Shown one piece after another: positions 1 to 5,492 of a DNA stretch of 14,417 nucleotides; the stretch's first letter is position 1; every line of letters starts with the position of its first letter. The notes beneath the pieces were generated by a model. It was not told the DNA's origin, ran no database searches, and saw only the letters and a list, made by a program, of their open reading frames with translations. Origin of the DNA: an uncultured Clostridia bacterium (GTDB taxonomy: Bacteria > Bacillota > Clostridia > Peptostreptococcales > Anaerovoracaceae); contig CAKQUI010000052.1 in assembly GCA_934277495.1 (NCBI GenBank), forward strand, positions 1 to 14,417, given 5' to 3'. The translations under genes and the position numbers were made by a program.

Positions 1-317
1 CTGTCAACGGCACTGACATTATCTTCGGAAATACCGCTGCGCTGCAGCATACGGGAAAGCAGCAGCTGTCCCCATGCATCGGGAAGACTGTCTGCGAATA
101 TACCGAAAAGCCCGTTGAAATAGTGTTTTTCCGGAAGGAAAACTTTCTTTTTAAGTGGCAGTGAAAAGGGACTTATCGCAAATCCGCCAGAGAGCCAGCT
201 GTCGTCGTATTCGAATGCGACCATGCCGTGTACTGTCTTTGCCAGTGTACCCACAGTCCTGTCATGGTATTTTACATGAAGACTGCGGAGCCCGAAATCT
301 TTTTTATCGACCTTCAT
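1..317 (-). CDS. hipA: HipA-family serine/threonine kinase toxin, N-terminal part (truncated by window edge)
   Basis: About 105 residues are visible, read from ATG at 317 leftwards off the window. The protein starts MKVDKKDFGLRSL and contains the HipA N-subdomain-1 pattern: a short beta-rich region with G-x-L near residue 23, SPFSLPL near 51-57, and the hallmark FADSLPDAWGQLLL near residues 76-89. HipA proteins are kinases that phosphorylate targets such as glutamyl-tRNA synthetase and induce dormancy; the C-terminal kinase domain lies outside this window, so activity cannot be judged. The start is supported by an ideal GAGGAGG site 6 bases upstream (324-330). The first 14 bases overlap the end of the upstream HipB-like gene, the coupling usual for hipBA. 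The family assignment is sure; whether the gene is intact is unknown. Confidence 0.9.
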   Translation of the reverse strand, partial: MKVDKKDFGLRSLHVKYHDRTVGTLAKTVHGMVAFEYDDSWLSGGFAISPFSLPLKKKVFLPEKHYFNGLFGIFADSLPDAWGQLLLSRMLQRSGISEDNVSAVD

Positions 318-582
318 TGATTACCTCCTCTATGGAAAGGTAGGGTACATCGGTAAAAATGTTTTTAATGCCGCCTTCGCAGCCCAGTGCCACTGCGATT
401 TTTGTGAGTGAGAGCAGGCTGATCATTCCGTTGGACTCGAATCTTTTTATGGAGCCGTAGCTCACCCCGGACTGGCGGCTCAGTTCCTGCTGCGATATCC
501 CTCGCCGCTTGCGGATATTGCGCATGCGCCCGGCCAGTGCCATGTCTATCTCTTCGGGAGTTTCCCATACGTAGTTTTTCAT
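304..582 (-). CDS. hipB: HipB-like XRE-family antitoxin/autorepressor
   Basis: This is a 92-residue helix-turn-helix protein. The XRE fold spans about residues 15-70, with RMRNIRKRRGISQQELSRQS followed by the recognition-helix pattern SGVSYGSIKRFES and the closing helix SLLSLTKIAVALG. I chose ATG 582 because GAGGTG sits 5 bases upstream; an in-frame ATG at 609 would add nine residues but has no ribosome site. The reading frame ends inside the start of hipA, so the two genes are translationally coupled. HipB proteins neutralise HipA and repress the operon by binding palindromes. Two palindromes of matching sequence lie upstream, one inside the predicted promoter spacer, which fits autoregulation. 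It could be named simply a HTH regulator; the hipA partner makes the antitoxin call strong. Confidence 0.9.
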   Translation of the reverse strand: MKNYVWETPEEIDMALAGRMRNIRKRRGISQQELSRQSGVSYGSIKRFESNGMISLLSLTKIAVALGCEGGIKNIFTDVPYLSIEEVINEGR

Positions 583-623
583 GTGTACACCTCGTGATTT
601 TTGTGCCAACTTATTATAAATAT

Positions 624-652
624 ATTATAGATAATATATTATCCAAAATCAA
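624..652 (-). promoter_or_regulatory. Promoter of the hipBA operon
   Basis: Read on the minus strand, TTGATT (652-647) and TATAAT (629-624) are separated by exactly 17 bases, a near-consensus sigma-70-type promoter 42 bases upstream of the hipB start. The 14-bp palindrome at 630-643 fills most of the spacer, so a bound repressor would block RNA polymerase. Confidence 0.75.
630..643. promoter_or_regulatory. HipB operator 1 (perfect palindrome)
   Basis: GATAATATATTATC is a perfect 14-bp palindrome located between the -35 and -10 boxes of the hipBA promoter. Its half site GATAATAT recurs in operator 2. The role as HipB operator is inferred from position and repetition. Confidence 0.65.
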
Positions 653-665
653 CGGAAATATGCAT

Positions 666-689
666 TTATAGATAATATGTTATCTATAA
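666..689. promoter_or_regulatory. HipB operator 2 (24-bp near-perfect palindrome)
   Basis: The palindrome TATAGATAATATGTTATCTATA with one more matching base on each side differs from perfect symmetry only at the centre. It contains the same GATAATAT half site as operator 1. The two centres are 41 bp apart, close to four helical turns, so two dimers would sit on the same DNA face. It lies upstream of the hipBA promoter and 27 bp before the -35 box of the divergent gene. Confidence 0.65.
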
Positions 690-715
690 AAATAAAGTTT
701 TCCATCGCAAAATAT

Positions 716-743
716 TTGATTGATTAATACACTATGTTATAAT
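716..743 (+). promoter_or_regulatory. Promoter of the AbiEi-like gene
   Basis: TTGATT (716-721), a 16-base spacer and TATAAT (738-743) preceded by TGT give an extended -10 promoter 33 bases before ATG 777. Box quality and position support it. Confidence 0.7.
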
Positions 744-759
744 ATAAAATATAGTATAT
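727..759. promoter_or_regulatory. Inverted repeat flanking the -10 box, candidate AbiEi operator
   Basis: ATACACTAT (727-735) and ATAGTATAT (751-759) are inverted repeats matching at 8 of 9 positions across a 15-bp spacer that contains the -10 box. AbiEi antitoxins are known to repress their own promoter through inverted repeats, so this is a reasonable operator. The region is very AT-rich and chance symmetry is possible. Confidence 0.4.
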
Positions 760-776
760 AAATCAATGAGGCGTTT

Positions 777-1370
777 ATGTCAGAAAAGAAAAATGGAGCA
801 GTTGTTTTGAGGGAAGCTGCATTTGAATATTTTTCAGCATCGCAGGCCAGAGCAAAAGGGATACATGGCCAGACCTTGCGCAAAATGGTTGATTCGGGCG
901 AACTTTATAAAATTGACAGGGACCTTTATTCTTTTGATGAATACTGGGAGGACGATTTGTACATTATACAGAAACGATTCAGCAGAGGAATATATTCCCA
1001 CGACACGGCAATATATCTCCTGGGATATTCGGATCGGACTCCTTTGAAATATGATATGACATTTCCACAGGGTTATAATTCAAAGAATCTGTCCGGGTAT
1101 GATTTGAAGATTCGCCATGTCAAAGCTGAAAACTACGAACTTGGAATCACAACTGCGGTATCTCAAATGGGCAACGAAGTAAAAGTCTATAATCTTGAAA
1201 GAAGTTTATGTGACATACTGCGCGGAGCAGGAAGCAATATTGAGCTTATCAATTCTGCAATGAAAAAGTACGCAGCTTCAAAAGAGAGGGATGTATCTTT
1301 GCTTCTTGAATATGCCGAACAGCTCAGAGTCAAACCAAAAGTTATGAGATATATGGAGGTTCTGCTATGA
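777..1370 (+). CDS. AbiEi-family type IV toxin-antitoxin antitoxin / transcriptional repressor
   Basis: A 197-residue protein with the layout of AbiEi antitoxins. An N-terminal winged helix (about residues 15-50, with FSASQARAKGIHGQTLRKMV and a GELYKIDRDLYSF wing) is followed by the C-terminal antitoxin domain, including SHDTAIYLLGYSDRTP (about 74-89) and the family-typical VYNLERSLCDIL near 139-150. AbiEi proteins block AbiEii nucleotidyltransferase toxins and autorepress their operon in phage-defence (abortive infection) loci. GAGG lies 5 bases before the ATG. The stop overlaps the next start as ATGA, the coupling expected for abiEi-abiEii, yet no nucleotidyltransferase follows. The gene appears intact, so it may now act only as a regulator or as a solitary antitoxin. 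Confidence 0.85.
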   Translation: MSEKKNGAVVLREAAFEYFSASQARAKGIHGQTLRKMVDSGELYKIDRDLYSFDEYWEDDLYIIQKRFSRGIYSHDTAIYLLGYSDRTPLKYDMTFPQGYNSKNLSGYDLKIRHVKAENYELGITTAVSQMGNEVKVYNLERSLCDILRGAGSNIELINSAMKKYAASKERDVSLLLEYAEQLRVKPKVMRYMEVLL

Positions 1371-1996
1371 AGATAAAAAATGCAACGCAGATAAGCGATA
1401 TGATGACAGTTGCAGAAAATCATCAGCAGCTGACAGAGGACCAGAAGACAGATAAAACGTATACTACACAGAAAGACAAGGCATCACACAGATCGCAGAA
1501 TGACGATAAGCAGATCACATCAGAAAAAAAGGATCATGAAAATGAACATGACTGGGAAGATGTGATAAAATCACAGATAACTCCGGTACCGAAGGGAACG
1601 ATGGCGGTGCTTGGTATCATCGGTTTCTGCGGTATGGTGCTGGCAGCAGTCTACTGGCTCCTCATTGCAGCATGGCTTTACAAAGCGTCATACAAAGCTA
1701 AGATGCACAGCATGATATAGCTGCTTGCGGGACTTATAGGCAACCTTGCAGCGGTAGTGGTCTTCCTTGTGCTTAGAAACATTTTCAGAGTACACTGCAG
1801 CCAGTGCGGAGAATGGTGCCGAAAGGGTCGTTTCTGTACAGAATGTGGCAGCGAATTCTCGGTGACATGCCCTGCATGCGGAGCTCAGCAGCCTGCAGAC
1901 CAGAAGTTCTGCGGCAGATGCGGAGCCGGTATACCGGAGAAGAACGACAGCAAGTCTGCTGAAGGCACTGGCGAAAACAGCGAGAACGCAGACTGA
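1367..1996 (+). pseudogene. Chimeric, broken gene: AbiEii-like start joined to a membrane/zinc-ribbon protein with in-frame TAG
   Basis: One frame runs from ATG 1367 to TGA 1996 except for a TAG at 1718-1720. The first residues, MKIKNATQISDMM, resemble from memory the start of AbiEii toxins and overlap the antitoxin stop, but no nucleotidyltransferase motif follows. A hydrophilic, low-complexity stretch comes next (about residues 20-70, rich in K, D, Q, T). Then a hydrophobic segment from TMAVLGIIGFCGMVL, the TAG, a second hydrophobic segment (LLAGLIGNLAAVVVFLVL) and a zinc-ribbon tail with the pairs CSQC, CTEC, CPAC and CGRC. Reading on after the stop restores a sensible two-helix plus double-zinc-ribbon protein, so TAG probably replaced a sense codon such as TGG. 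Function of the parent protein is unknown. Readthrough cannot be excluded; a decayed gene is more likely. Confidence 0.6.
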
Positions 1997-2010
1997 TCGG
2001 ACTGACGGAA

Positions 2011-2032
2011 GATATCATATACAGATGATATC
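2011..2032 (+). other. Hairpin after the broken zinc-ribbon frame
   Basis: GATATCAT (2011-2018) and ATGATATC (2025-2032) form a perfect 8-bp stem with a 6-base loop 15 bases after the TGA. There is no T run behind it, so it is at best a weak terminator on the plus strand; it may also be an operator just upstream of the following promoter. Confidence 0.45.
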
Positions 2033-2044
2033 AAAAAGAGTTCT

Positions 2045-2073
2045 TTGCGAGAGCAGCCAGCAGGGTATATAAT
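2045..2073 (+). promoter_or_regulatory. Promoter of the DUF368 gene
   Basis: TTGCGA (2045-2050), 17 bases and a perfect TATAAT (2068-2073), 47 bases before ATG 2121. Good sigma-70-type match. Confidence 0.7.
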
Positions 2074-2120
2074 AAGAACATATCGGAAAAAGACAGACAA
2101 ACGTAATATGGAGGAAATAT

Positions 2121-3041
2121 ATGATAATCAATGCTTTCAATGGACTATGCATGGCTGTGGCGGACAGCGTGCCGGGGGTATCCGGCGGAACGGTGGCTTT
2201 TATCCTGGGATTTTACGACAGGTTCATCGATGCGCTGCACTACCTGTTTCACGGCACAAAAGAAGAAAAGATCAAAGCTTTCAAGTATCTTGTGAATATG
2301 GGCGTCGGCTGGTGCATAGGCATGATATCATGCGTATTGCTGCTGTCGAGACTGTTCGAGAAAAACATATATCTGATGAGTTCTGTATTTCTGGGGCTGA
2401 CTCTCGCATCGATACCGTTTGTTATCGTATCTGAAAAGAAAAACCTGTCGCTGCGACCTGCAGACATAGCGTTTGCAGTGGCAGGATGTGGAGTTGTAGT
2501 GGCTATGACACTGCTTCGCAGCAGCATGGGTTCTGTAGGAAATCTGGATTTCCTCGCTCTGCAGCCGCTGCATTACATTTATATAGTCCTCTGTGGTATG
2601 GTAGCCATAAGTGTTATGGTGCTGCCGGGCATATCAGGATCGACCGTCCTGCTCATAGCAGGTATATATATACCGACTATAGAGGCAGTCAGAAAGCTCT
2701 CCCATATGGAGGTGGCAGTGCTGCCGGGGATACTGGCTCTGGGAGCAGGCGTTGTACTGGGCGTATTCGTATCGGTGCCCCTTATCCGCTCAGCGCTGGT
2801 TCGGCATCGCAGTAAAATGGTATTTTTCATAACAGGTTCCATGGCAGGATCGCTGTTTTCCATAATAATGGCACCTGTATCGCTTTCCACAGAGAATCTG
2901 CCGCTGTCGCTGGATACTCTCGTGATACCGGCAGTCCTGGCAGGCATCGCAGTACTTCTCGCTATGGAAAAGCTCAGAGTGATGACAAAGAAAAAGGAAA
3001 CTGCTGCAGAAGAACCGGAAACTGCCGAAAACGAAGCCTGA
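2121..3041 (+). CDS. popT: DUF368 membrane protein, PopT-type undecaprenyl-phosphate translocase
   Basis: A 306-residue polytopic membrane protein opening with MIINAFNGLCMAVADSVPG. Two copies of the DUF368 signature, PGVSGGT at residues 18-24 and PGISGST at 169-175, lie in inverted-repeat halves, each followed by hydrophobic segments; I count about eight. DUF368 proteins have been implicated in returning the C55 lipid carrier across the membrane for peptidoglycan and other envelope polymers; whether this member does so is inference from family. The C-terminus ends in a short charged tail rich in E and K. GGAGG lies 7 bases before the ATG. It has its own promoter and terminator, so it is monocistronic. 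Length and motifs are normal for the family. Confidence 0.85.
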   Translation: MIINAFNGLCMAVADSVPGVSGGTVAFILGFYDRFIDALHYLFHGTKEEKIKAFKYLVNMGVGWCIGMISCVLLLSRLFEKNIYLMSSVFLGLTLASIPFVIVSEKKNLSLRPADIAFAVAGCGVVVAMTLLRSSMGSVGNLDFLALQPLHYIYIVLCGMVAISVMVLPGISGSTVLLIAGIYIPTIEAVRKLSHMEVAVLPGILALGAGVVLGVFVSVPLIRSALVRHRSKMVFFITGSMAGSLFSIIMAPVSLSTENLPLSLDTLVIPAVLAGIAVLLAMEKLRVMTKKKETAAEEPETAENEA

Positions 3042-3074
3042 TCCGCAGGATCATTATAAAGAACAATATGAACC

Positions 3075-3124
3075 ATCCCTTGAGCAGATGAGGTGAATGA
3101 CCGAAACTGCTCAGGGGATTTTTT
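3075..3124 (+). terminator. Rho-independent terminator of the DUF368 gene (conserved-loop type)
   Basis: A 13-bp stem (3075-3087 with 3107-3119, one G-U pair) closes a 19-base loop and runs into six T. The loop contains GAGGTGAATGACCGAAA, nearly the same as in the terminator at 11146-11198. Within the loop GGT and ACC can pair around GAATG. Confidence 0.85.
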
Positions 3125-3148
3125 CGCATATGGATCAAAATAAATTTT

Positions 3149-3180
3149 TGTTGTCAAACAACAGATATCACTTGACAACA
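3149..3180. promoter_or_regulatory. Inverted repeat overlapping the proC -35 box, candidate operator
   Basis: TGTTGTCAA (3149-3157) and TTGACAACA (3172-3180) are perfect 9-bp inverted repeats 14 bp apart. The right arm contains the -35 hexamer, so a bound protein would occlude the promoter. A smaller nested repeat, TGTTG with CAACA, uses the left arm. The regulator is unknown. Confidence 0.55.
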
Positions 3181-3200
3181 GAATCTTGAATTATTATAAT
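3172..3200 (+). promoter_or_regulatory. Perfect-consensus promoter of proC
   Basis: TTGACA (3172-3177), 17 bases and TATAAT (3195-3200): both hexamers and spacing are exactly consensus. The leader to ATG 3262 is about 55 bases. Confidence 0.85.
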
Positions 3201-3261
3201 TAAATTACAATTAAGCAATAAATATTTTCAGCAGTTATTTTCGAGAAAAAGAGGTTTTACA

Positions 3262-4065
3262 ATGAATAAGAAAATCGTATTCTGCGGTGGCGGAAACATG
3301 GCAGAAGGAATGATCAGAGGAATTCTCAACAATAAAGTAGTTGCTCCGGCAGACATCACTGTAAATGAGCTGCGTCCGGCTCGATGCGCTTACCTTTCCG
3401 AGACTTACGGCGTTACAGCTGTAACAGATGCATCAGATGCTATCAAAGAAGCTGATCTTGCTGTTATCGCTGTAAATCCGCACCAGGTATCAGGCGTTGC
3501 GTCGATGCTGGCTCCACTGGTAAAGAAAGATGCTATCATCGCTTCTATCGCAGCAGGCGTTATGATCGAAACTATCAGCGCAGCTGCAGGGGCAGACAAG
3601 AAGATCGCAAGGATCATGCCTAATACACTCAGCCTTTCAGGCAATGGTTACAGTGCTGTATGTTTCACTGAAAACTGCAGCGGAGATGACGTCAAGGTCG
3701 TTGACGAGATGCTCAACGCACTGGGACAGGTTATGCACATAGATGAAAATATGTTCGATACATTCACAGGCTTCAGCTGCACAGGCCCGCTCTGGATCTA
3801 CAAGATGATCGAGTCTATGACTGACGCGGGCGTTTATTCAGGTTTCCCAAGAGAAGATGCACGTGACATTGTTATCAGGAACATGATCGGTGCTGCAACA
3901 GTCCTCAGCATGACAGGCGAGCACCCTGCCATGAAGGTAGACCAGATGACATCACCTGGAGGCACTACTATCGAAGCACTCAAAGTACTGCAGCAGGAAG
4001 GATTCGCCAATGCGATAATGACTTCCGTGGATGCATGCGTAAGCAAAGCAAATTCCCTTAAATAA
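3262..4065 (+). CDS. proC: Pyrroline-5-carboxylate reductase (ProC family)
   Basis: A 267-residue, full-length member. The N-terminal Rossmann fold has the dinucleotide loop FCGGGNMAEG at residues 7-16, then AVNPHQV near 72-78, the IARIMPNT segment near 115-122, and the C-terminal signature DQMTSPGGTTIEAL around 228-240. ProC reduces 1-pyrroline-5-carboxylate to proline with NAD(P)H in the cytosol. One odd point: the usual SGSGPAY stretch at the dimerisation and substrate region reads SCTGPLW at residues 172-178, so this may be a divergent paralogue with altered substrate preference. GAGG lies 7 bases before the ATG. A very strong promoter with an overlapping inverted repeat and a strong terminator make it a single-gene, probably regulated unit. 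Confidence 0.87.
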   Translation: MNKKIVFCGGGNMAEGMIRGILNNKVVAPADITVNELRPARCAYLSETYGVTAVTDASDAIKEADLAVIAVNPHQVSGVASMLAPLVKKDAIIASIAAGVMIETISAAAGADKKIARIMPNTLSLSGNGYSAVCFTENCSGDDVKVVDEMLNALGQVMHIDENMFDTFTGFSCTGPLWIYKMIESMTDAGVYSGFPREDARDIVIRNMIGAATVLSMTGEHPAMKVDQMTSPGGTTIEALKVLQQEGFANAIMTSVDACVSKANSLK

Positions 4066-4102
4066 CTATTTTCCATATAAATAAAACATCCTTACAGAAC
4101 AG

Positions 4103-4156
4103 AGACTGTCGTATCAGCGATTCAAGGCCATGCTGATGCGGCGGTCTTTGTTTTTT
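4103..4156 (+). terminator. Strong rho-independent terminator of proC
   Basis: A 16-bp stem (4103-4118 with 4132-4147), unbroken but for three G-U pairs, encloses a 13-base loop and is followed by TTGTTTTTT. The G-U pairs are oriented so the plus-strand RNA folds better than the minus-strand RNA. Confidence 0.9.
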
Positions 4157-4300
4157 GCAACGTTCGCTGTGCTCGTTGCTGTCCGTTCTGCCAAGCAAAT
4201 CGCCCGCGGCTCTTTGGGCAGAAAGGCAACGTTTGTTGCACTCACTCCTACGCCTGCGGCTACGCATGGGACTCAGTCCGTGGTGGTTCACTGCTCCGTT
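4157..4300. repeat. Short structured repeat patch (two units) in front of the truncated glycosyltransferase
   Basis: Non-coding DNA dense in small inverted repeats: GCAACG (4157-4162) with CGTTGC (4174-4179), and TTCTGCC (4186-4192) with GGCAGAA (4217-4223). Units beginning CAACGTT occur at 4158 and 4227. The second (4227-4271) aligns without gaps to 11240-11284 with 31 of 45 bases identical, both continuing into CACTCCT, CG-rich steps and TACGC. It begins directly after the proC terminator T run and takes the place where the 5' half of the next gene should be. Confidence 0.5.
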
Positions 4301-5033
4301 TTTCCAAGTGGATCATCTGCGGTTCTCCGGGAAAAGGGCTATACCCACTAATCTTTTTACGGAGTATTTCCATCCGGACAGATCCTGCAGGAAGAGCTTC
4401 AGACAGAAGTACGGACTTGACCAGGACGACAAAGTGGTGATATCTGCAGGTCATTATATCAAGCGCAAAGGGCTGCCGGAGTTTGTGACGCTGGCACGCA
4501 GGCTGCCGGACGTACAGTTTTTCTGGTTCGGAAGCACGAGTCTGGAGCTTGTACCGCATCAGATAAGAGAAGCCGTGGAAAACGCACCTTCGAATGTACA
4601 TTTCCCGGGATATGTAGAGCGTGATGAAATGCGGGAGGCGTACTGCGGATGCGACCTTTTCTGCTTCATGAGCCATGAAGAGACAGAGGGGATCGTCGTT
4701 CTCGAGACCCTGGCATGCGGGACTCCCACCGTTGTAAGGAACATACAGGTATATGACGGATGGCTCAGAGACGGGGAGAATGTATACAAATCAGACAGCG
4801 ATGAAGATTTTGAAGCAAAGGTCCGGGCTGTACTAGATGGAGCACTGCCATCTCTTGCAGCAGCGGGCATGGAAACTGCAGGAGAGCGGAGCTGCGAAAA
4901 TATAGCTGTGAAACTCCGCACCTGCTGTGAGGAACTGCTGGATACAGATGGAGCCTTTGCCAGTCAGGCGGAAAGTATCGAAAACAGTAAAAATCATCGT
5001 GAAAACGTCCCATCTGAAGAACCCTTGTGTTGA
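4301..5033 (+). pseudogene. GT4-family glycosyltransferase remnant lacking its N-terminal half
   Basis: From about 4359 the frame matches the C-terminal nucleotide-sugar-binding half of GT4 glycosyltransferases. It shows TEYFHPDRS, a KYGL..DDKVVISAGHYIKRKG strand-loop, DVQFFWFG, HFPGYVERDEM, and the E-x7-E motif in HEETEGIVVLETLACGTP, which holds the sugar-nucleotide. The usual N-terminal acceptor-binding Rossmann domain (about 150-200 residues) is absent: upstream DNA is repeat patch and a terminator. A short frame at 4301-4348 reading VLREKGYTH looks like an earlier piece of the same protein, out of frame, so a small deletion near 4349 is likely. No promoter or ribosome site is visible; a TTG at 4155 opens the frame inside the terminator T run. 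The last ~20 residues are encoded by a repeat unit rather than native sequence. Probably dead. Confidence 0.7.
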
Positions 5034-5266
5034 ACAGGCTTCTCCTGCCAGCTAAAAAGTATCGAAAAATGAATTTTTCGGTGTGAAAACGTCCCATTCA
5101 GAGCATATAACTGGAGCCAGGACTGCCGCAGCAGCGGGACTTGCGGTGAAAAGGGACGAAATGAAGACGGCGAGACTCAGAAACGTCCCATTCTGCCAGC
5201 ACAGTATGCAAAGGTGATATGAAAAAGTATCGAAAACAGCAAGAGCAAAGCCAAGAACGTCCCATC
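4972..5266. repeat. Four degenerate interspersed repeats (AAGTATCGAAAA ... ACGTCCCAT)
   Basis: Units of about 42-48 bp lie at 4972-5014, 5056-5099, 5146-5193 and 5222-5266. Each runs AAGTATCGAAAA, about 16-20 variable bases, then GAA(A)ACGTCCCAT(T)C. The third unit is degenerate on the left, reading AAGGGACGAA. The shared word ACGTCCCAT starts at 5005, 5089, 5183 and 5257, spacings of 84, 94 and 74. Unit 1 overlaps the 3' end of the glycosyltransferase remnant; unit 2 holds an extra hairpin (CGAAAAAT with ATTTTTCG, 5063-5080). Spacing is irregular and spacers are unrelated, so this is neither CRISPR nor simple tandem DNA. Function unknown; together with 5267-5388, where I see nothing, it fills the gap before glnS. 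Confidence 0.65.
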
Positions 5267-5388
5267 CGAAAGATCGACACGCTGCAGCATGGAGAACAGA
5301 AATCAGGATCAGAAGCTTGCCAGAACGCCCGGCAGGCTTTTGTGATATAGTCAGATCCGGCTATTTTTCCCGCAGCGCTGATTTTCCA

Positions 5389-5418
5389 TTGCACCGCATG
5401 TCAATGTTGTAGTAGAAT
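5389..5418 (+). promoter_or_regulatory. Probable promoter of glnS
   Basis: TTGCAC (5389-5394), 18 bases and TAGAAT (5413-5418), leaving a leader of about 68 bases before ATG 5493. Fair match to sigma-70 boxes. No T-box specifier or AGGGTGG-type sequence was seen in the leader. Confidence 0.5.
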
Positions 5419-5492
5419 AAATACAGTGGTTTACAGTGGCTTATGCCGGTGTGGATCTTAAGTGAAACAAAAACCATATACGGAGGAAGAGT

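Noticed and set aside
583-609. Upstream start for the HipB-like protein at 609
   Set aside because: No ribosome-binding site is present there, while GAGGTG is well placed for ATG 582.
4155-4300. Coding N-terminus of the glycosyltransferase in the 4157 patch
   Set aside because: The frame opens with TTG inside the proC terminator T run, reads as Leu/Arg/Ser repeats unlike any GT4 N-terminal domain, and shares repeat DNA with 11240-11284.
4972-5266. Possible CRISPR array
   Set aside because: Units are not near-identical, spacing varies (84, 94, 74), conserved blocks flank a variable middle inside each unit, and no cas gene is near.
4990-5270. Possible set of small minus-strand peptides starting MGRF
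   Set aside because: The similar peptides fall in different frames, one copy reads EWDV instead, and no ribosome-binding sites precede them. Nucleotide conservation explains the pattern better.
5267-5492. T-box leader for glnS
   Set aside because: No AGGGTGG-type T-box sequence, antiterminator or terminator stem was found before the start.
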